A stretch of 64,000 nucleotides of DNA, from the NCBI RefSeq assembly GCF_012935325.2, contig NZ_JABBYG020000015.1, positions 1-64,000 on the forward strand, given 5' to 3'. Of the stretch, positions 8,340 to 18,209 are shown in pieces. The stretch comes from Paenibacillus sp. PL91 (GTDB taxonomy: Bacteria; Bacillota; Bacilli; Paenibacillales; Paenibacillaceae). The translations under genes and the position numbers were made by a program. The first letter of the stretch is position 1. Every line of letters starts with the position of its first letter. The notes under the pieces were generated by a model, which did not search any database, had not been told where the DNA came from, and was given only the letters and a program-made list of their open reading frames with translations.

Positions 8340-10640
8340 TTATTCGTCATCCAGCTCGGAAACGGAAGGAGCCTGCCCGTTCTCCCAGAACAGCTTGCGG
8401 AATTGTCCGGGCGTATAGCCGGTTTCCTTCTTGAACTTTCGGATAAAGTTAGGCGTATCCAAATAGCCGACTTTCATGATGATGTCTTTAAGCGGGGCAG
8501 TGGTTGTCTTCAACTGATGCTTAACCTCTTCCAGCCTTTTTTGCCATATATATTGAATAAAGTTGAGGCCCATCTTTTCCTTGAAGGATCGGCTGACATG
8601 AGAAGGTGAAATCGCGAACTCAAAGGCGATCGTCTCCAGACTGAGGGCATTTTCCATATAGTGATCGTCGATATAGGATACAATCCGATCGATTTGCGAT
8701 TGTTCTTCTTTCTGATTGTCCCGCTCCACTTGCGTGCAAATTCGGGAGGCGAGATTCAGGAAGCCGGCCTCCAGCTCATCCAGCGAATGGCTGTATATCA
8801 TGTTCGGCGCCATATCCTGAATTAAATTATGAATGCCAAGCTCAGATGCGGTTTTTAGCATCGTATTCAAAATATCGAAGCATATACAGCGTTTCTGTAA
8901 AGCGGACATGTCAGATGTTTGCAGGCTCCGGATAGACGGGCTGATCATCTGTTCCGCTACGTCATAGCTGCCCTGCTTCAAGCTTTGGGACAGCTTCATC
9001 AGCGAGTTAGCCGGAATCCAGAAGGTGTGGTCCGTCGTGTCCTGCAGCTTCTCGAAATAAGTGACGTTGCCGTGGCCGCTCGATCCCCGCATTTCGAATG
9101 CGGAGCAAGCTTCGATAAAGGATTGGTTGAGCTGGTCCGGGCTAGCGTAGCAGGTTCCGACGCCTATGGACGGAGCAGCATCAAACGTTTCCAGCATATT
9201 GCTTAAAACCGCTTCGACAATGCGGCGAATGGGAGTGAATGGCTGCTGAGCATCTTCCATATTCAAGCTGATAATAAGCGCGAGCTGCTCGAGCTGAGGG
9301 AGCTCCACGCCATAGGCATGCGCTTCGAGTTCGGGGAACTCGATTTGGGCTAGAAGCTCAATGATTTCCTTCCGATCCTGCTTATCCTCGTGCTTATCGC
9401 CCGTTTCGCTCCAACTGATCACCATGACAAAGTGGTGGCTGCGGTCGAAATGAACATCGAAGGCTTCTTGAAGCTCCGGTGTAAGGCTTTGTGCATTCCC
9501 GTATTTGAGCAGCATGGACAGAAAATGATTGCGGGCGTACGGCTCTTGCAGGTCTACGCGCGAGCTGTACTCCTGCAGCGCTGTCCGAATTCGGTCAAGC
9601 TCATTGCCGGTTGCGGCAAGCTCGGCTGTCGGATTCTTCGGCTTGGATTTGGAATTGGCGAACTCCAGCAGCGTAGAGATCGGTTGGTATTGCATTCTGG
9701 CGAGCAAGAGCGCAATCGCAGCCCCGACGATAACGACGATGCTGAACAGCATGACGATAAAGCTGCGAACATGCACAACGCTGCTGAAAAATTGCGCGCT
9801 AGGCATAACCGTCACATACGTCCAGCCATTGTTCTCCGATTTTACGGATACGATCGAGTGCGGCTTGCCGTCTAAAATTTTGTCGTGAATGCCGGGAGAG
9901 AGGCCGAATAGTGACTGTGCCTCCGCATTCGTCAACGCTTCACCCTGCCTGTTGTCTACTAGAATTTGGCCGTTGTTGTCCAAAATATAAGTCAAACCTT
10001 GATAGTTGCCTAGAATCGAATCGATTAGGCTCGTGAGCTCAGATTCCTTGATGAGATACATGATCGTTCCATGCGGATTTGGGCTGTAAGGCGTGATGGG
10101 AACGAGATAAGCGAGCATCGTATCCTGCAGGGTAGCGTTGCGGATAACGGTATCGGCTGGCCGCATCGTTGGGAATTTAACGCTGTTCAAATCCTGCAGA
10201 ACCGTTTCTTTGTTCCAGCTGCTGAAGTGGAAGCTGCTTGAGAATACGTCAAGGCTCGACAGCCCTTTCGCAGAGTAAATGTTTTTGTCTTTGTGAAAAT
10301 ACAAGAACAATTCACCAATGATGGAGCTAGTCGCTTTATATTGATCCAATGCTTGAATGGCTTCGCCGCTGTAGTAAGAATCGTGAACACGAAAGGGCGT
10401 TAGCCTCTTGTCATAGGAGATGCGGGAAGCGATTTCACCTAATTCCTTCATCCGTCCGTCAATAATTACTTTCGTTTGCGTTAATTGATTGAGTCGGGAT
10501 TGTTCGATTTCAGAACGTAGATTGGTGACTGCGCTTTGATAGATAAATATTGTCATAAGAATTAATGGGATAAGTAAAATGAACAAGTAGGACCAGATAT
10601 ATTTTAAGAATAGTTTGGATTTAAAGTAGTTCTGTTTCAT
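8340..10640 (-). CDS. Membrane-anchored AraC-family regulator with extracellular sensor
   Basis: 766 residues in one chain. A membrane helix (about 14-34) is followed by an extracellular, probably dCache-like, sensor region (about 35-285), a second helix (about 290-312), a long cytoplasmic linker, and a C-terminal AraC DNA-binding domain (about 660-755; LSLETIAFEFAISPSHVSRSFK and a PNFIRKFKKETGYTPGQFRK helix pair). This YesS-like design is common in Paenibacillus next to sugar transport genes: it senses outside and binds DNA inside without phosphorelay. The start follows AGGAGG eight bases upstream. It lies convergent to the sugar importer and divergent from the fucosidase cluster, so it could activate either or both. 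Confidence 0.88.
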   Translation of the reverse strand: MKQNYFKSKLFLKYIWSYLFILLIPLILMTIFIYQSAVTNLRSEIEQSRLNQLTQTKVIIDGRMKELGEIASRISYDKRLTPFRVHDSYYSGEAIQALDQYKATSSIIGELFLYFHKDKNIYSAKGLSSLDVFSSSFHFSSWNKETVLQDLNSVKFPTMRPADTVIRNATLQDTMLAYLVPITPYSPNPHGTIMYLIKESELTSLIDSILGNYQGLTYILDNNGQILVDNRQGEALTNAEAQSLFGLSPGIHDKILDGKPHSIVSVKSENNGWTYVTVMPSAQFFSSVVHVRSFIVMLFSIVVIVGAAIALLLARMQYQPISTLLEFANSKSKPKNPTAELAATGNELDRIRTALQEYSSRVDLQEPYARNHFLSMLLKYGNAQSLTPELQEAFDVHFDRSHHFVMVISWSETGDKHEDKQDRKEIIELLAQIEFPELEAHAYGVELPQLEQLALIISLNMEDAQQPFTPIRRIVEAVLSNMLETFDAAPSIGVGTCYASPDQLNQSFIEACSAFEMRGSSGHGNVTYFEKLQDTTDHTFWIPANSLMKLSQSLKQGSYDVAEQMISPSIRSLQTSDMSALQKRCICFDILNTMLKTASELGIHNLIQDMAPNMIYSHSLDELEAGFLNLASRICTQVERDNQKEEQSQIDRIVSYIDDHYMENALSLETIAFEFAISPSHVSRSFKEKMGLNFIQYIWQKRLEEVKHQLKTTTAPLKDIIMKVGYLDTPNFIRKFKKETGYTPGQFRKLFWENGQAPSVSELDDE

Positions 10641-10773
10641 TTATTCTGCCTCCTGTATTTTACCGACCAATTAATTTTGATTCTAATCATATCAACAAAT
10701 TTACAATTTGGACATAGAGCGGAAGAATGCTAAAAGCTCACATAACGAAAAACACATGACATGGGAGGCTAAT

Positions 10774-12159
10774 ATGAGCGAGATAAAAGCAGCAGATGGG
10801 CAAGAGCAAGTGGTTGAACAAGGCGTTCACAACTATAGCAGCGAAGAGCAGTGGGTGAAGCCCGAGGACCCGCTTCTACTGGAGCGCCTTGAATGGTTTA
10901 AGGATCAGAAGCTTGGCCTGATGATGCACTGGGGGCCTTATTCTCAGCTAGGCGTTGTGGAATCCTGGGCACTCAGCGACAAGGATGAGGAATGGTCGCG
11001 CGACGGCATCGATTGGGATGTTGATGCAGATGAGCTGAAGCGGCAATATTTTGGGCTAAATCAAACGTTTAATCCGCTCCGCTTTCAGCCTGAGCTATGG
11101 GCAGACTTAGCTGCGGAGAATGGCTTTAAGTATTTGAATTTTACGACGAAGCATCATGACGGCTTCTGCATGTGGGACACCCATACGACCGACTATCGTA
11201 TTACGGGCCCGGATTGTCCGTTTCATATGAACAAAAACGCCGATATTTGCAAGCAGCTTTTTGATGCTTTTCGCGCTAGGGGCTTAGCGATCTCCGCCTA
11301 CTTCTCGAAGGCCGATTGGCATACGCCTTACTACTGGGCACCGGGGATGGAGCGCGGGACGTTCACGGCGCGCGGGCCTTCCTATGATCCGAAGCAGTAC
11401 CCGTGGCTGTGGGAGAAATTCGTGCAATTTACCCATGAGCAGATTATGGAGCTGATGACGCGCTACGGCCGAATCGATGTGCTGTGGCTCGACGCAGGCT
11501 GGGTCAACGACTATCGTGACCAGAACATCCGGCTAGGCGAGGTGGTGGACAAGGCGCGGGAAATTCAGCCTTGGCTGCTGTCGGCTGACCGTACTGTCGG
11601 CGGACCATACGAGAATTTGATTACGCCGGAGCAAACGCTGCCGGAGCGTCCGCTGAATGTGCCATGGGAGAGCTGCATTACGATGGGCACCTCGTTCTCC
11701 TTCCGTTATGAGGACAAATATAAGTCCGTTCGGCAATTGATTCATTTGCTCGTCGAGATTGTTGCGAAGGGCGGCAACTTGGCTTTGAATGTCGGGCCGC
11801 AGCCGGATGGTAGGCTCTCAGAAACGGCTATTTCCAGAATCAAAGGAATGGGCGAATGGCTGAAGATTTATGGCGAGGCGATCTATGGGACGCGCATTTG
11901 CGAGCCGTATTCCGTTGACAACTGCCAGTTTACGAGAAAAGGCGATACCGTCTATGCGTTTTATTTGTATAAGGATGAGCAAGAGGAAGTGAACGAGGAG
12001 CTGTATCTTCCGATCCAACAAGCCTTCAGCCAAATCGATCTCGTAGGCGGTCAAGAAAATCTTCAATACCGTAGAACGGACAACGGAATTAGCGTGCTTT
12101 TACCAGAAAATGAACGGCTAGGACAAGCGCCAATCGCGCATGTATTCCGGATCAAGTAA
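10774..12159 (+). CDS. GH29 alpha-L-fucosidase (paralog 1)
   Basis: A 461-residue enzyme that should release terminal L-fucose by a retaining mechanism. Family signatures are LGLMMHWGPYSQLGVVESW near the N-terminus, TTKHHDGFCMWDT, and the nucleophile Asp240 in VLWLDAGW. No signal peptide is seen, so it acts in the cytoplasm on imported sugars. The start at 10774 follows GGGAGG; an earlier in-frame ATG at 10708 lacks a ribosome binding site. It is first in a six-gene, tightly spaced rightward cluster that includes a second GH29 gene 18 bases downstream. Linkage specificity cannot be read from sequence. Confidence 0.9.
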   Translation: MSEIKAADGQEQVVEQGVHNYSSEEQWVKPEDPLLLERLEWFKDQKLGLMMHWGPYSQLGVVESWALSDKDEEWSRDGIDWDVDADELKRQYFGLNQTFNPLRFQPELWADLAAENGFKYLNFTTKHHDGFCMWDTHTTDYRITGPDCPFHMNKNADICKQLFDAFRARGLAISAYFSKADWHTPYYWAPGMERGTFTARGPSYDPKQYPWLWEKFVQFTHEQIMELMTRYGRIDVLWLDAGWVNDYRDQNIRLGEVVDKAREIQPWLLSADRTVGGPYENLITPEQTLPERPLNVPWESCITMGTSFSFRYEDKYKSVRQLIHLLVEIVAKGGNLALNVGPQPDGRLSETAISRIKGMGEWLKIYGEAIYGTRICEPYSVDNCQFTRKGDTVYAFYLYKDEQEEVNEELYLPIQQAFSQIDLVGGQENLQYRRTDNGISVLLPENERLGQAPIAHVFRIK

Positions 12160-12177
12160 CGAAAGAGGGAATGGGAG

Positions 12178-13464
12178 ATGCAAGAGTGGTTCAAGGAAGC
12201 GAAGCTCGGTATTTTTATACACTATGGGATTTATGCGGTAGACGGAGTGGCAGAGTCCTGGTCGTTCTATAACGGGAGAATGTCCTATGAGGATTATATG
12301 AAACAGCTGGATGGCTTCACGGCATCGAAGTTCGATGCGGACAAATGGGCCGATTTGATCGAACAATCAGGAGCGAAATACGCGGTGCTTACGACGAAGC
12401 ACCATGACGGGGTAGCCTTGTGGGACACTAAGTACAGCGATTTAAACGTCGTGAAGAAGACGCCGGCGAAGCGGGATCTCATTCGGGAGTATGCCGAAGC
12501 CGTGACGAGCAGAGGCATTCGCCTTGGGATGTATTACTCGCTGATCGATTGGTCGCATCCCGATTATCCGACTGTATTTGAAGGCGGCAAGGTGCCTGAT
12601 GATTTGAGTAGCGTAAATAGATTTTCGAGCCCTGTCGACGGCATTCAGGATGAAGAGAAATGGAGCAAGTTTCTCCAGTTTAACAATGACCAGCTGCGGG
12701 AGATTTTGACGGACTACGGGAAGGTTGATTTGCTCTGGTTCGATGGCGACTGGGAACGAAGCGCGGAGCAGTGGAATTTGCCGGAATTCAAGCAGTACCT
12801 TCAATCGTTTAACCCGGATATCATCATCAACTCACGCCTGCAAGGCTATGGCGATTACAAAACGCCGGAGCAAGGCATTCCGATTACGCGGCCGGAGGGC
12901 CCATGGGAGTTTTGCACGACAATCAATAGCTCATGGGGTTATGTGCCAACGGATGACAAGTACAAATCATTGAACCAGATCATCCGAATGTTCTGCGATT
13001 GCATCACCTTGGGCGGCAATATGCTGCTTGATATCGGTCCAATGGAAGACGGGACGATCGATAAGAGACAAGAAGACATTTTGCTTGGGCTAGGCGATTG
13101 GATACGAACGCATGAGGAAGCGGTATTCGGGACAGAAGAAGGCATTATGACCCGTTATTATTTGGGCGGCAGCACCGTGTCGAAGGATAAGAAGACATTG
13201 TATCTCTTCGTATACGACGACCCGAAAGAAAATGTGTGCCTGAAAGGGTTGTCTAACAAGATCAAAAAAATTACGGTGCTTCACTCCGGCAAGGAGCTTA
13301 CGCATGAAATTCACGGCGGCGTGCCGTGGTTCAACATTCCAGGAACGACATGGGTTCATATGACTTCGGAAGACACTCATGAGCAAGTAACCGTGCTTAA
13401 GCTTGAATTTGATGAAGAGCTGGATATGTACGGCGGCTCTGGTGCCGTTGTCACCCATAACTAG
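12178..13464 (+). CDS. GH29 alpha-L-fucosidase (paralog 2)
   Basis: 428 residues with the same fold as the preceding gene but clearly diverged. It has LGIFIHYGIYAVDGVAESW at the N-terminus, TTKHHDGVALWDT, and DLLWFDGDW with Asp189 as the expected nucleophile. There is no signal peptide. Two different GH29 enzymes side by side suggest division of labour on different fucosyl linkages or substrates; this is inference. The start has a purine-rich ribosome binding site (gagggaatgggag). Confidence 0.88.
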   Translation: MQEWFKEAKLGIFIHYGIYAVDGVAESWSFYNGRMSYEDYMKQLDGFTASKFDADKWADLIEQSGAKYAVLTTKHHDGVALWDTKYSDLNVVKKTPAKRDLIREYAEAVTSRGIRLGMYYSLIDWSHPDYPTVFEGGKVPDDLSSVNRFSSPVDGIQDEEKWSKFLQFNNDQLREILTDYGKVDLLWFDGDWERSAEQWNLPEFKQYLQSFNPDIIINSRLQGYGDYKTPEQGIPITRPEGPWEFCTTINSSWGYVPTDDKYKSLNQIIRMFCDCITLGGNMLLDIGPMEDGTIDKRQEDILLGLGDWIRTHEEAVFGTEEGIMTRYYLGGSTVSKDKKTLYLFVYDDPKENVCLKGLSNKIKKITVLHSGKELTHEIHGGVPWFNIPGTTWVHMTSEDTHEQVTVLKLEFDEELDMYGGSGAVVTHN

Positions 13465-13503
13465 TTTACTAATCTAGTAGGCTCTCCAAGGAGGAAGTAA
13501 ACG

Positions 13504-14376
13504 ATGAAAATTGGATTAAGCTCTTATAGTTTATTAACCGCGATAAAAGCTGGAGAATTGACCATCCTTGATGCCATCCGCTGGATTGCGGACAACGGCG
13601 GGGAGCATATGGAGATTGTCCCTTATGGCTATACATTGGTGGACAATCCGGAGCTGGCCGACGCCGTTCGGGAGACAGCAAAGGAAGCGGGCATAGCGCT
13701 GTCGAACTACTCGATGCCGGCCAATTTTGTACAAGATACGGATGAGCTGTTCGACGAGGAAGTAGCTAGGGTCAAGCAGCATGTTGATCTTGTGTACCGG
13801 CTTGGCATGAACCATATGCGGCATGATGTTACCGCCTTTACACTTCCCGCAGACAAGATGACGATCAAGTGGTTCGAGGACCATCTGCATCTCATGGTGA
13901 AGGGCAGCCAGCTCATCGCTGACTATGCCGCGCAGTACGGCATTACGACAACGATTGAGAATCACGGCTTTAGCGTGCAATCCAGCGACCGCGTGCAGCG
14001 TGTTCTGCTTGCGGTTGATCGGCCGAATTTTAAGACGACGCTTGATGTCGGCAACTTCATGTGCGTGGACGAGAATCCGATAATCGGCGTCAAGAAGAAC
14101 CTGCCCTTTGCATCGCTCATCCATTTCAAGGACTTCTACTTCCGTCCGTACGATCAGCATCCGGGCGGCGGGGACTGGTTTCTGACATCAAACGGCAATT
14201 ATTTGCGCGGGGCCATCGTGGGGCATGGGGACATTGAAATTCGCAAAATCGTTAAGCTCATCAAGCAGTCGGGTTATGACGGATATATCACGATCGAATT
14301 CGAAGGCATGGAAGAATGCAAATCGGCATCCCGCATCGCAATGGACAATCTGCGCCGCTTTTGGGATGAGTGCTAA
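13504..14376 (+). CDS. Sugar phosphate isomerase/epimerase, xylose-isomerase-like TIM barrel
   Basis: A 290-residue member of the AP-endonuclease-2/xylose-isomerase-like barrel superfamily. Metal-ligand-type motifs are spaced along the barrel: TIENHG, DVGNFM, HFKDF and a C-terminal TIEFEG. It begins after AAGGAGG. It sits in the fucosidase cluster and probably acts on a monosaccharide released by the hydrolases; the exact reaction is unknown. Confidence 0.8.
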   Translation: MKIGLSSYSLLTAIKAGELTILDAIRWIADNGGEHMEIVPYGYTLVDNPELADAVRETAKEAGIALSNYSMPANFVQDTDELFDEEVARVKQHVDLVYRLGMNHMRHDVTAFTLPADKMTIKWFEDHLHLMVKGSQLIADYAAQYGITTTIENHGFSVQSSDRVQRVLLAVDRPNFKTTLDVGNFMCVDENPIIGVKKNLPFASLIHFKDFYFRPYDQHPGGGDWFLTSNGNYLRGAIVGHGDIEIRKIVKLIKQSGYDGYITIEFEGMEECKSASRIAMDNLRRFWDEC

Positions 14377-14424
14377 CGATAGACGAGATTAATAGATTAA
14401 GGGCAAACAATCGGAGGGAATCGT

Positions 14425-15450
14425 ATGAATTTGAGCGGAGTGCCAGAGCCTAATATCGAATATGCTCCCAAGCATTATCTATGCAAGCGTGCGACGGAGG
14501 CGCTTGTTCTGGACGGCCGCGTCGATAAACCGTTTTGGGCAGCGGCGGACTGGACGGATGATTTTGTAGATATCGAAGGCGATCTAAAGCCTAAGCCAGC
14601 GAAGCAGACTCGGGTCAAAATGTTATGGGACGACGACTATTTTTATTTTGCGGCGGAATTGATCGAGGATCAGATTTGGGCTACGCTGACGGAACGGGAT
14701 TCGGTTATTTTTTATGATAATGATTTTGAAATTTTCATTGATCCTGACGGGGATACCCACCATTATTACGAATTCGAAATCAATGCGCTGAACACCGTTT
14801 GGGATTTGCTGCTCGTTAAGCCTTACCGTGACGGGGGCCCTCCGGTTAATGGCTGGGATATTAGCGGACTCCAGACGGCGGTCCACATTGACGGCGAGCT
14901 GAACAAGCCTGGCGCAGCGAACCGGAAATGGAGCATAGAGGTGGCGATGCCTTGGAAGAGTCTGCGCGAATGTGCAGCCGAAAGCAGGCAGCCGGTCGCG
15001 GGCGAGTTCTGGCGCGTTAACTTCTCACGCGTCGAATGGCAGGCTGAGGTGCAGGATGGTCAATATCGCAAGGTTGTGAATCCAGATACGGGGAAGCCGT
15101 ATCCGGAGGATAACTGGGTATGGTCGCCGATGGGGCTTATTAATATGCATTACCCGGAGCTATGGGGCTATGTCGTGTTTGCGGATGGAGACGAAGGGGA
15201 TTCGTTCGAGCTGCCGCGGGATGAGCGCATCAAGTGGGAGCTGCGCAAGCTCTATTACCGTGAGCGCAATTACTTCGCCAGCCACGGGGAGTTTGCGAAA
15301 GAAGCGAGCCTGTTAATGATGGGCGATGAGTATTGGAGCATAACGCCGGTGATTGAGACGACCCGCTCCTTATTTCAGATTTCAGCGCCGTCTACGGACG
15401 GAAAGTCTATCTACTGCATTAGAGAAGACGGAAAGCTATGGAAGGAGTGA
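14425..15450 (+). CDS. CBM9-like carbohydrate-binding protein
   Basis: 341 residues. The N-terminal 230 or so resemble the family-9 carbohydrate-binding beta-sandwich: LDGRVDKPFWAAADWTDDF, VKMLWDDDYFYFAAEL, DNDFEIFIDPDGD and YYEFEINALNTVWD. The C-terminal third is helix-rich and unassigned. There is no signal peptide, so it is either cytoplasmic or exported by an unrecognised route. That is unusual for a binding module standing alone. It is followed after six bases by the transglutaminase-like gene; the ribosome binding site of that gene overlaps this stop codon. Confidence 0.75.
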   Translation: MNLSGVPEPNIEYAPKHYLCKRATEALVLDGRVDKPFWAAADWTDDFVDIEGDLKPKPAKQTRVKMLWDDDYFYFAAELIEDQIWATLTERDSVIFYDNDFEIFIDPDGDTHHYYEFEINALNTVWDLLLVKPYRDGGPPVNGWDISGLQTAVHIDGELNKPGAANRKWSIEVAMPWKSLRECAAESRQPVAGEFWRVNFSRVEWQAEVQDGQYRKVVNPDTGKPYPEDNWVWSPMGLINMHYPELWGYVVFADGDEGDSFELPRDERIKWELRKLYYRERNYFASHGEFAKEASLLMMGDEYWSITPVIETTRSLFQISAPSTDGKSIYCIREDGKLWKE

Positions 15451-15456
15451 ATACGG

Positions 15457-18195
15457 ATGACCATACAGACCGCTGTATTCTCGTTGGATCATGATGCGAT
15501 GGAGCTTATTGATCGCAAATTCCGTGAGAAGCAGCTGATCGCTCAGGCTAGAGCGCATGAGCTGTTTGATATTTTTCAGCAAGAGCTGACCGTGGAGGAG
15601 ACATGGGCGCTTAAATATTTATTCGCGTATATGCCGGTGAACGATTTGGCTGATTATGACGGAGACTTATTTTTAAGCCATGTGCGCCAAACGTTGGATA
15701 TTCGGGGACGGGTACCATGGGGAGAGCGAGTGCCTGATCACCTGTTTCTGCACTTCGTCCTGCCGTACCGCGTAAATACGGAGAATATCGAGGATTCACG
15801 GGGCATTCTGTATCGTGAGTTGGCGGATCGGACCGCGCATATGTCGATGGAGGAAGCGATTCTGGAGACGAATTATTGGTGCCAAGAGAAGGCTAACTAC
15901 ATCGGAAGCGATTTGCGTACGATCTCGCCGCTGACGATGATTCGGAATGCGCGGGGGCGCTGCGGCGAGGAGTCGACGCTTGCGGTAGCTGCGCTTCGCA
16001 GCATTGGCATTCCAGCAAGGCAAGTATACACGCCGCGCTGGGCGCATTGTGACGACAACCACGCCTGGGTGGAAGCATGGGCCGACGGCAAGTGGCATTA
16101 CATCGGCGCTTGCGAGCCGGAAGCGAAGCTGAACCAAGGCTGGTTCAGTCCGCCAGCCCGTCGGGCGATGCTGATCAACACGCGGATTTTTGCGAACTAT
16201 CCGGGACCGGAGGACATTACGCTTGCGGATGAGTGGTTCACTGAAATCAATTTGCTTGAAGGCTATGCGCCTACTAGGACCGTTACCGTCCAAGTGAAGG
16301 ATGAGCAAGGCGGACCAGTTAGCGGGGCCGACGTCTATTTTGAGCTGTACAATATGGCTGAATTTTATCCGATTGCCGTACTGCCAACGAATGAGCAGGG
16401 CGAGGCAGCGTTCAAGACAGGCTTTGGCGATTTGATGATCCGCGCAGTAAAGGATTGCAAATGGGGAGAAGAGAAGGTTACAGTCGCTGACGCCGAGCGG
16501 TTCGAGATTCGATTGAATCAGTCGCAGCAGCCGGATGGGAGCTTGGACTTCGACATGGTTCCCCCGCAGGAACGAAGCGGGGAGTCTTCCGATGCTCCAT
16601 CCGAGGAGGAGCTGCAAAGGCATAACAACCGGATTGAAGAAGGAACAAAGCTGCGTACCAGCTATGAAAATACGTTCCTGAGCGAGGTGGAAGCGACGGA
16701 GCTTGCGGTGGCTGCTGGCCTTCCGCAGGAGCGGGTGTGGGAAGTGCTGCGCAAGGCGCGCGGGAATAGCCGCGAGATAGCGGCCTTCCTGGAGGAGTCC
16801 TCATTCGAATATGGAGAGTGGCCGCTGCGGCTGCTGGAGAGCATGAGGGAGAAGGATCTTATCGACACGTTCCGGCCGGCGCTTGTAGATCATTTGATCG
16901 GCTCGTTGCCGCAGCGCGGAGAGCTGCCGGATGATATCTTCGTCTCGTATGTTCTTTGTCCGCGTGTGCTGGACGAAATGATCGTACCTTATAAGCATTT
17001 CTTCCAGGATACGTTTACCGAAGAGGAAACGGCCGCGTTCCGCCAAGATCCTGCCGCGCTTGTGCGTGTATTGGATAGGGAGTGGGAGCTGTGGGAGGAC
17101 CTTCCGAACTTGAAGGGCAAGGGAAATCCGGTAGGCACCTTCCATATTAAAAAGGGTGACCGAGCTTCCGTCGATATTTTGTTCGTCGCGATTTGCCGCA
17201 GCCTAGGCATTCCGGCAAGACTTCATCCAAGCGAGCAAAAGCCGCAATATATGGCGAGTGGCAGCTGGCAGGATGCGCTGCGTCCGCAGGGAACGAAGGA
17301 GCAGTTAGAGGAGAGCGAAAGTCGGCAGGATGCGCTGCGTTCGAAGGGAACGAAGGAGCAGTTAGAGGAGAGCGAAAGTCGGCAGGATGCGCTGCGTTCG
17401 AAGGGAACGAAGGAGCAATTAGTGGAGAACGGCAATGGCACGCTGCGACTTCTTCGGGATAGCGAAGCTGCGGCAGGCGCTCCCGCTGCGGCATACTCCG
17501 ACAATTTTACACTTGCACGGCTGGAGAAAGGAATCTATAAAACGCTGTTCTACCAACATGGCAAATCAGATATGTACGATGAACCGTTCGAGGTTGAACA
17601 AGGCTCCTATCGACTGACATCAGGCATACGTCTGAAGGATGGCACGGTTCGCGTGCGCTTTACTTACTTCACGGTGCGGGCCGGGGAGCAAACGGACGTT
17701 CTGCTCACATTCCGCGAGGCTATGCTTGATCTTCCTGTGCTCGGGACGATGATTCGAAACAATCCGGTCACACTTCTTGACGGAACGAGCAAGACACTGG
17801 GAGAGCTGATCGGCATTAACGGAGCGGTTGTCGCTTGGATAGAGCCGGAACGTGAGCCGACCAAGCATTTGATTCGAGAAATAAGCGAGCTTGCCGAGCC
17901 GTTCGCGGAGCTTGGAGCTCCTATCGTTCTCGTTGTCGGCAATTCAGAGTGGACCGTTTCGTTTGATCCTTCTAACTATCCGAAGCTTCCGCCTAATACT
18001 ATATTTACACGGGATTCCACCTATTCTTCGCTGCCGGACTTTATAGCTGTTCCGCCGGCAAGCGAGGCGGGCTTCCCGCATCTCTTCGTGCTGGACAGCG
18101 CGGACCAAATTCGCTATACCGCATCCGGATACAAGATCGGAACCGGAAAGGAAGCTTTGCAGCTTCTAACCGGCGTATGGCAGCAACCCATTTAA
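15457..18195 (+). CDS. Large transglutaminase-like protein with second inactive-looking domain
   Basis: 912 residues, no signal peptide. A transglutaminase/protease-like core has Cys169 in GRCGEESTL and His202 in DDNHAWVEAW, followed by GACEPE where the third catalytic residue is expected. A beta-sandwich-like segment follows (about 270-350; VTVQVKDEQGGPVSGADVYFEL). A second module near 567-590 (GDRASVDILFVAICRSLGIPAR) aligns with the first but has Arg569 in place of the catalytic Cys. It is interrupted by a three-copy 19-residue repeat (605-661). The last 150 residues resemble a thioredoxin-like fold without a CXXC motif. Its role beside fucosidases is not established; activity as a cysteine amidase or peptidase on glycopeptides is inference. 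Confidence 0.75.
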   Translation: MTIQTAVFSLDHDAMELIDRKFREKQLIAQARAHELFDIFQQELTVEETWALKYLFAYMPVNDLADYDGDLFLSHVRQTLDIRGRVPWGERVPDHLFLHFVLPYRVNTENIEDSRGILYRELADRTAHMSMEEAILETNYWCQEKANYIGSDLRTISPLTMIRNARGRCGEESTLAVAALRSIGIPARQVYTPRWAHCDDNHAWVEAWADGKWHYIGACEPEAKLNQGWFSPPARRAMLINTRIFANYPGPEDITLADEWFTEINLLEGYAPTRTVTVQVKDEQGGPVSGADVYFELYNMAEFYPIAVLPTNEQGEAAFKTGFGDLMIRAVKDCKWGEEKVTVADAERFEIRLNQSQQPDGSLDFDMVPPQERSGESSDAPSEEELQRHNNRIEEGTKLRTSYENTFLSEVEATELAVAAGLPQERVWEVLRKARGNSREIAAFLEESSFEYGEWPLRLLESMREKDLIDTFRPALVDHLIGSLPQRGELPDDIFVSYVLCPRVLDEMIVPYKHFFQDTFTEEETAAFRQDPAALVRVLDREWELWEDLPNLKGKGNPVGTFHIKKGDRASVDILFVAICRSLGIPARLHPSEQKPQYMASGSWQDALRPQGTKEQLEESESRQDALRSKGTKEQLEESESRQDALRSKGTKEQLVENGNGTLRLLRDSEAAAGAPAAAYSDNFTLARLEKGIYKTLFYQHGKSDMYDEPFEVEQGSYRLTSGIRLKDGTVRVRFTYFTVRAGEQTDVLLTFREAMLDLPVLGTMIRNNPVTLLDGTSKTLGELIGINGAVVAWIEPEREPTKHLIREISELAEPFAELGAPIVLVVGNSEWTVSFDPSNYPKLPPNTIFTRDSTYSSLPDFIAVPPASEAGFPHLFVLDSADQIRYTASGYKIGTGKEALQLLTGVWQQPI
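17269..17439 (+). repeat. Three-copy 57-bp in-frame repeat in the transglutaminase-like gene
   Basis: The repeat encodes QDALRSKGTKEQLEESESR three times, the first copy with PQ for SK and the last diverging at its end. The DNA copies are nearly identical, which points to recent expansion. Reading frame is kept. Confidence 0.9.
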
Positions 18196-18209
18196 AGGAG
18201 TGAGGCAAG

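Noticed and set aside
13534..14160. 208-residue reverse frame inside the isomerase gene
   Set aside because: Shadow frame; the forward gene has motifs, a ribosome binding site and operon context.
15796..16623. Long reverse-strand frame inside the transglutaminase-like gene
   Set aside because: Arg/Leu-rich, low-complexity shadow of a well-supported gene with no ribosome binding site or family features.
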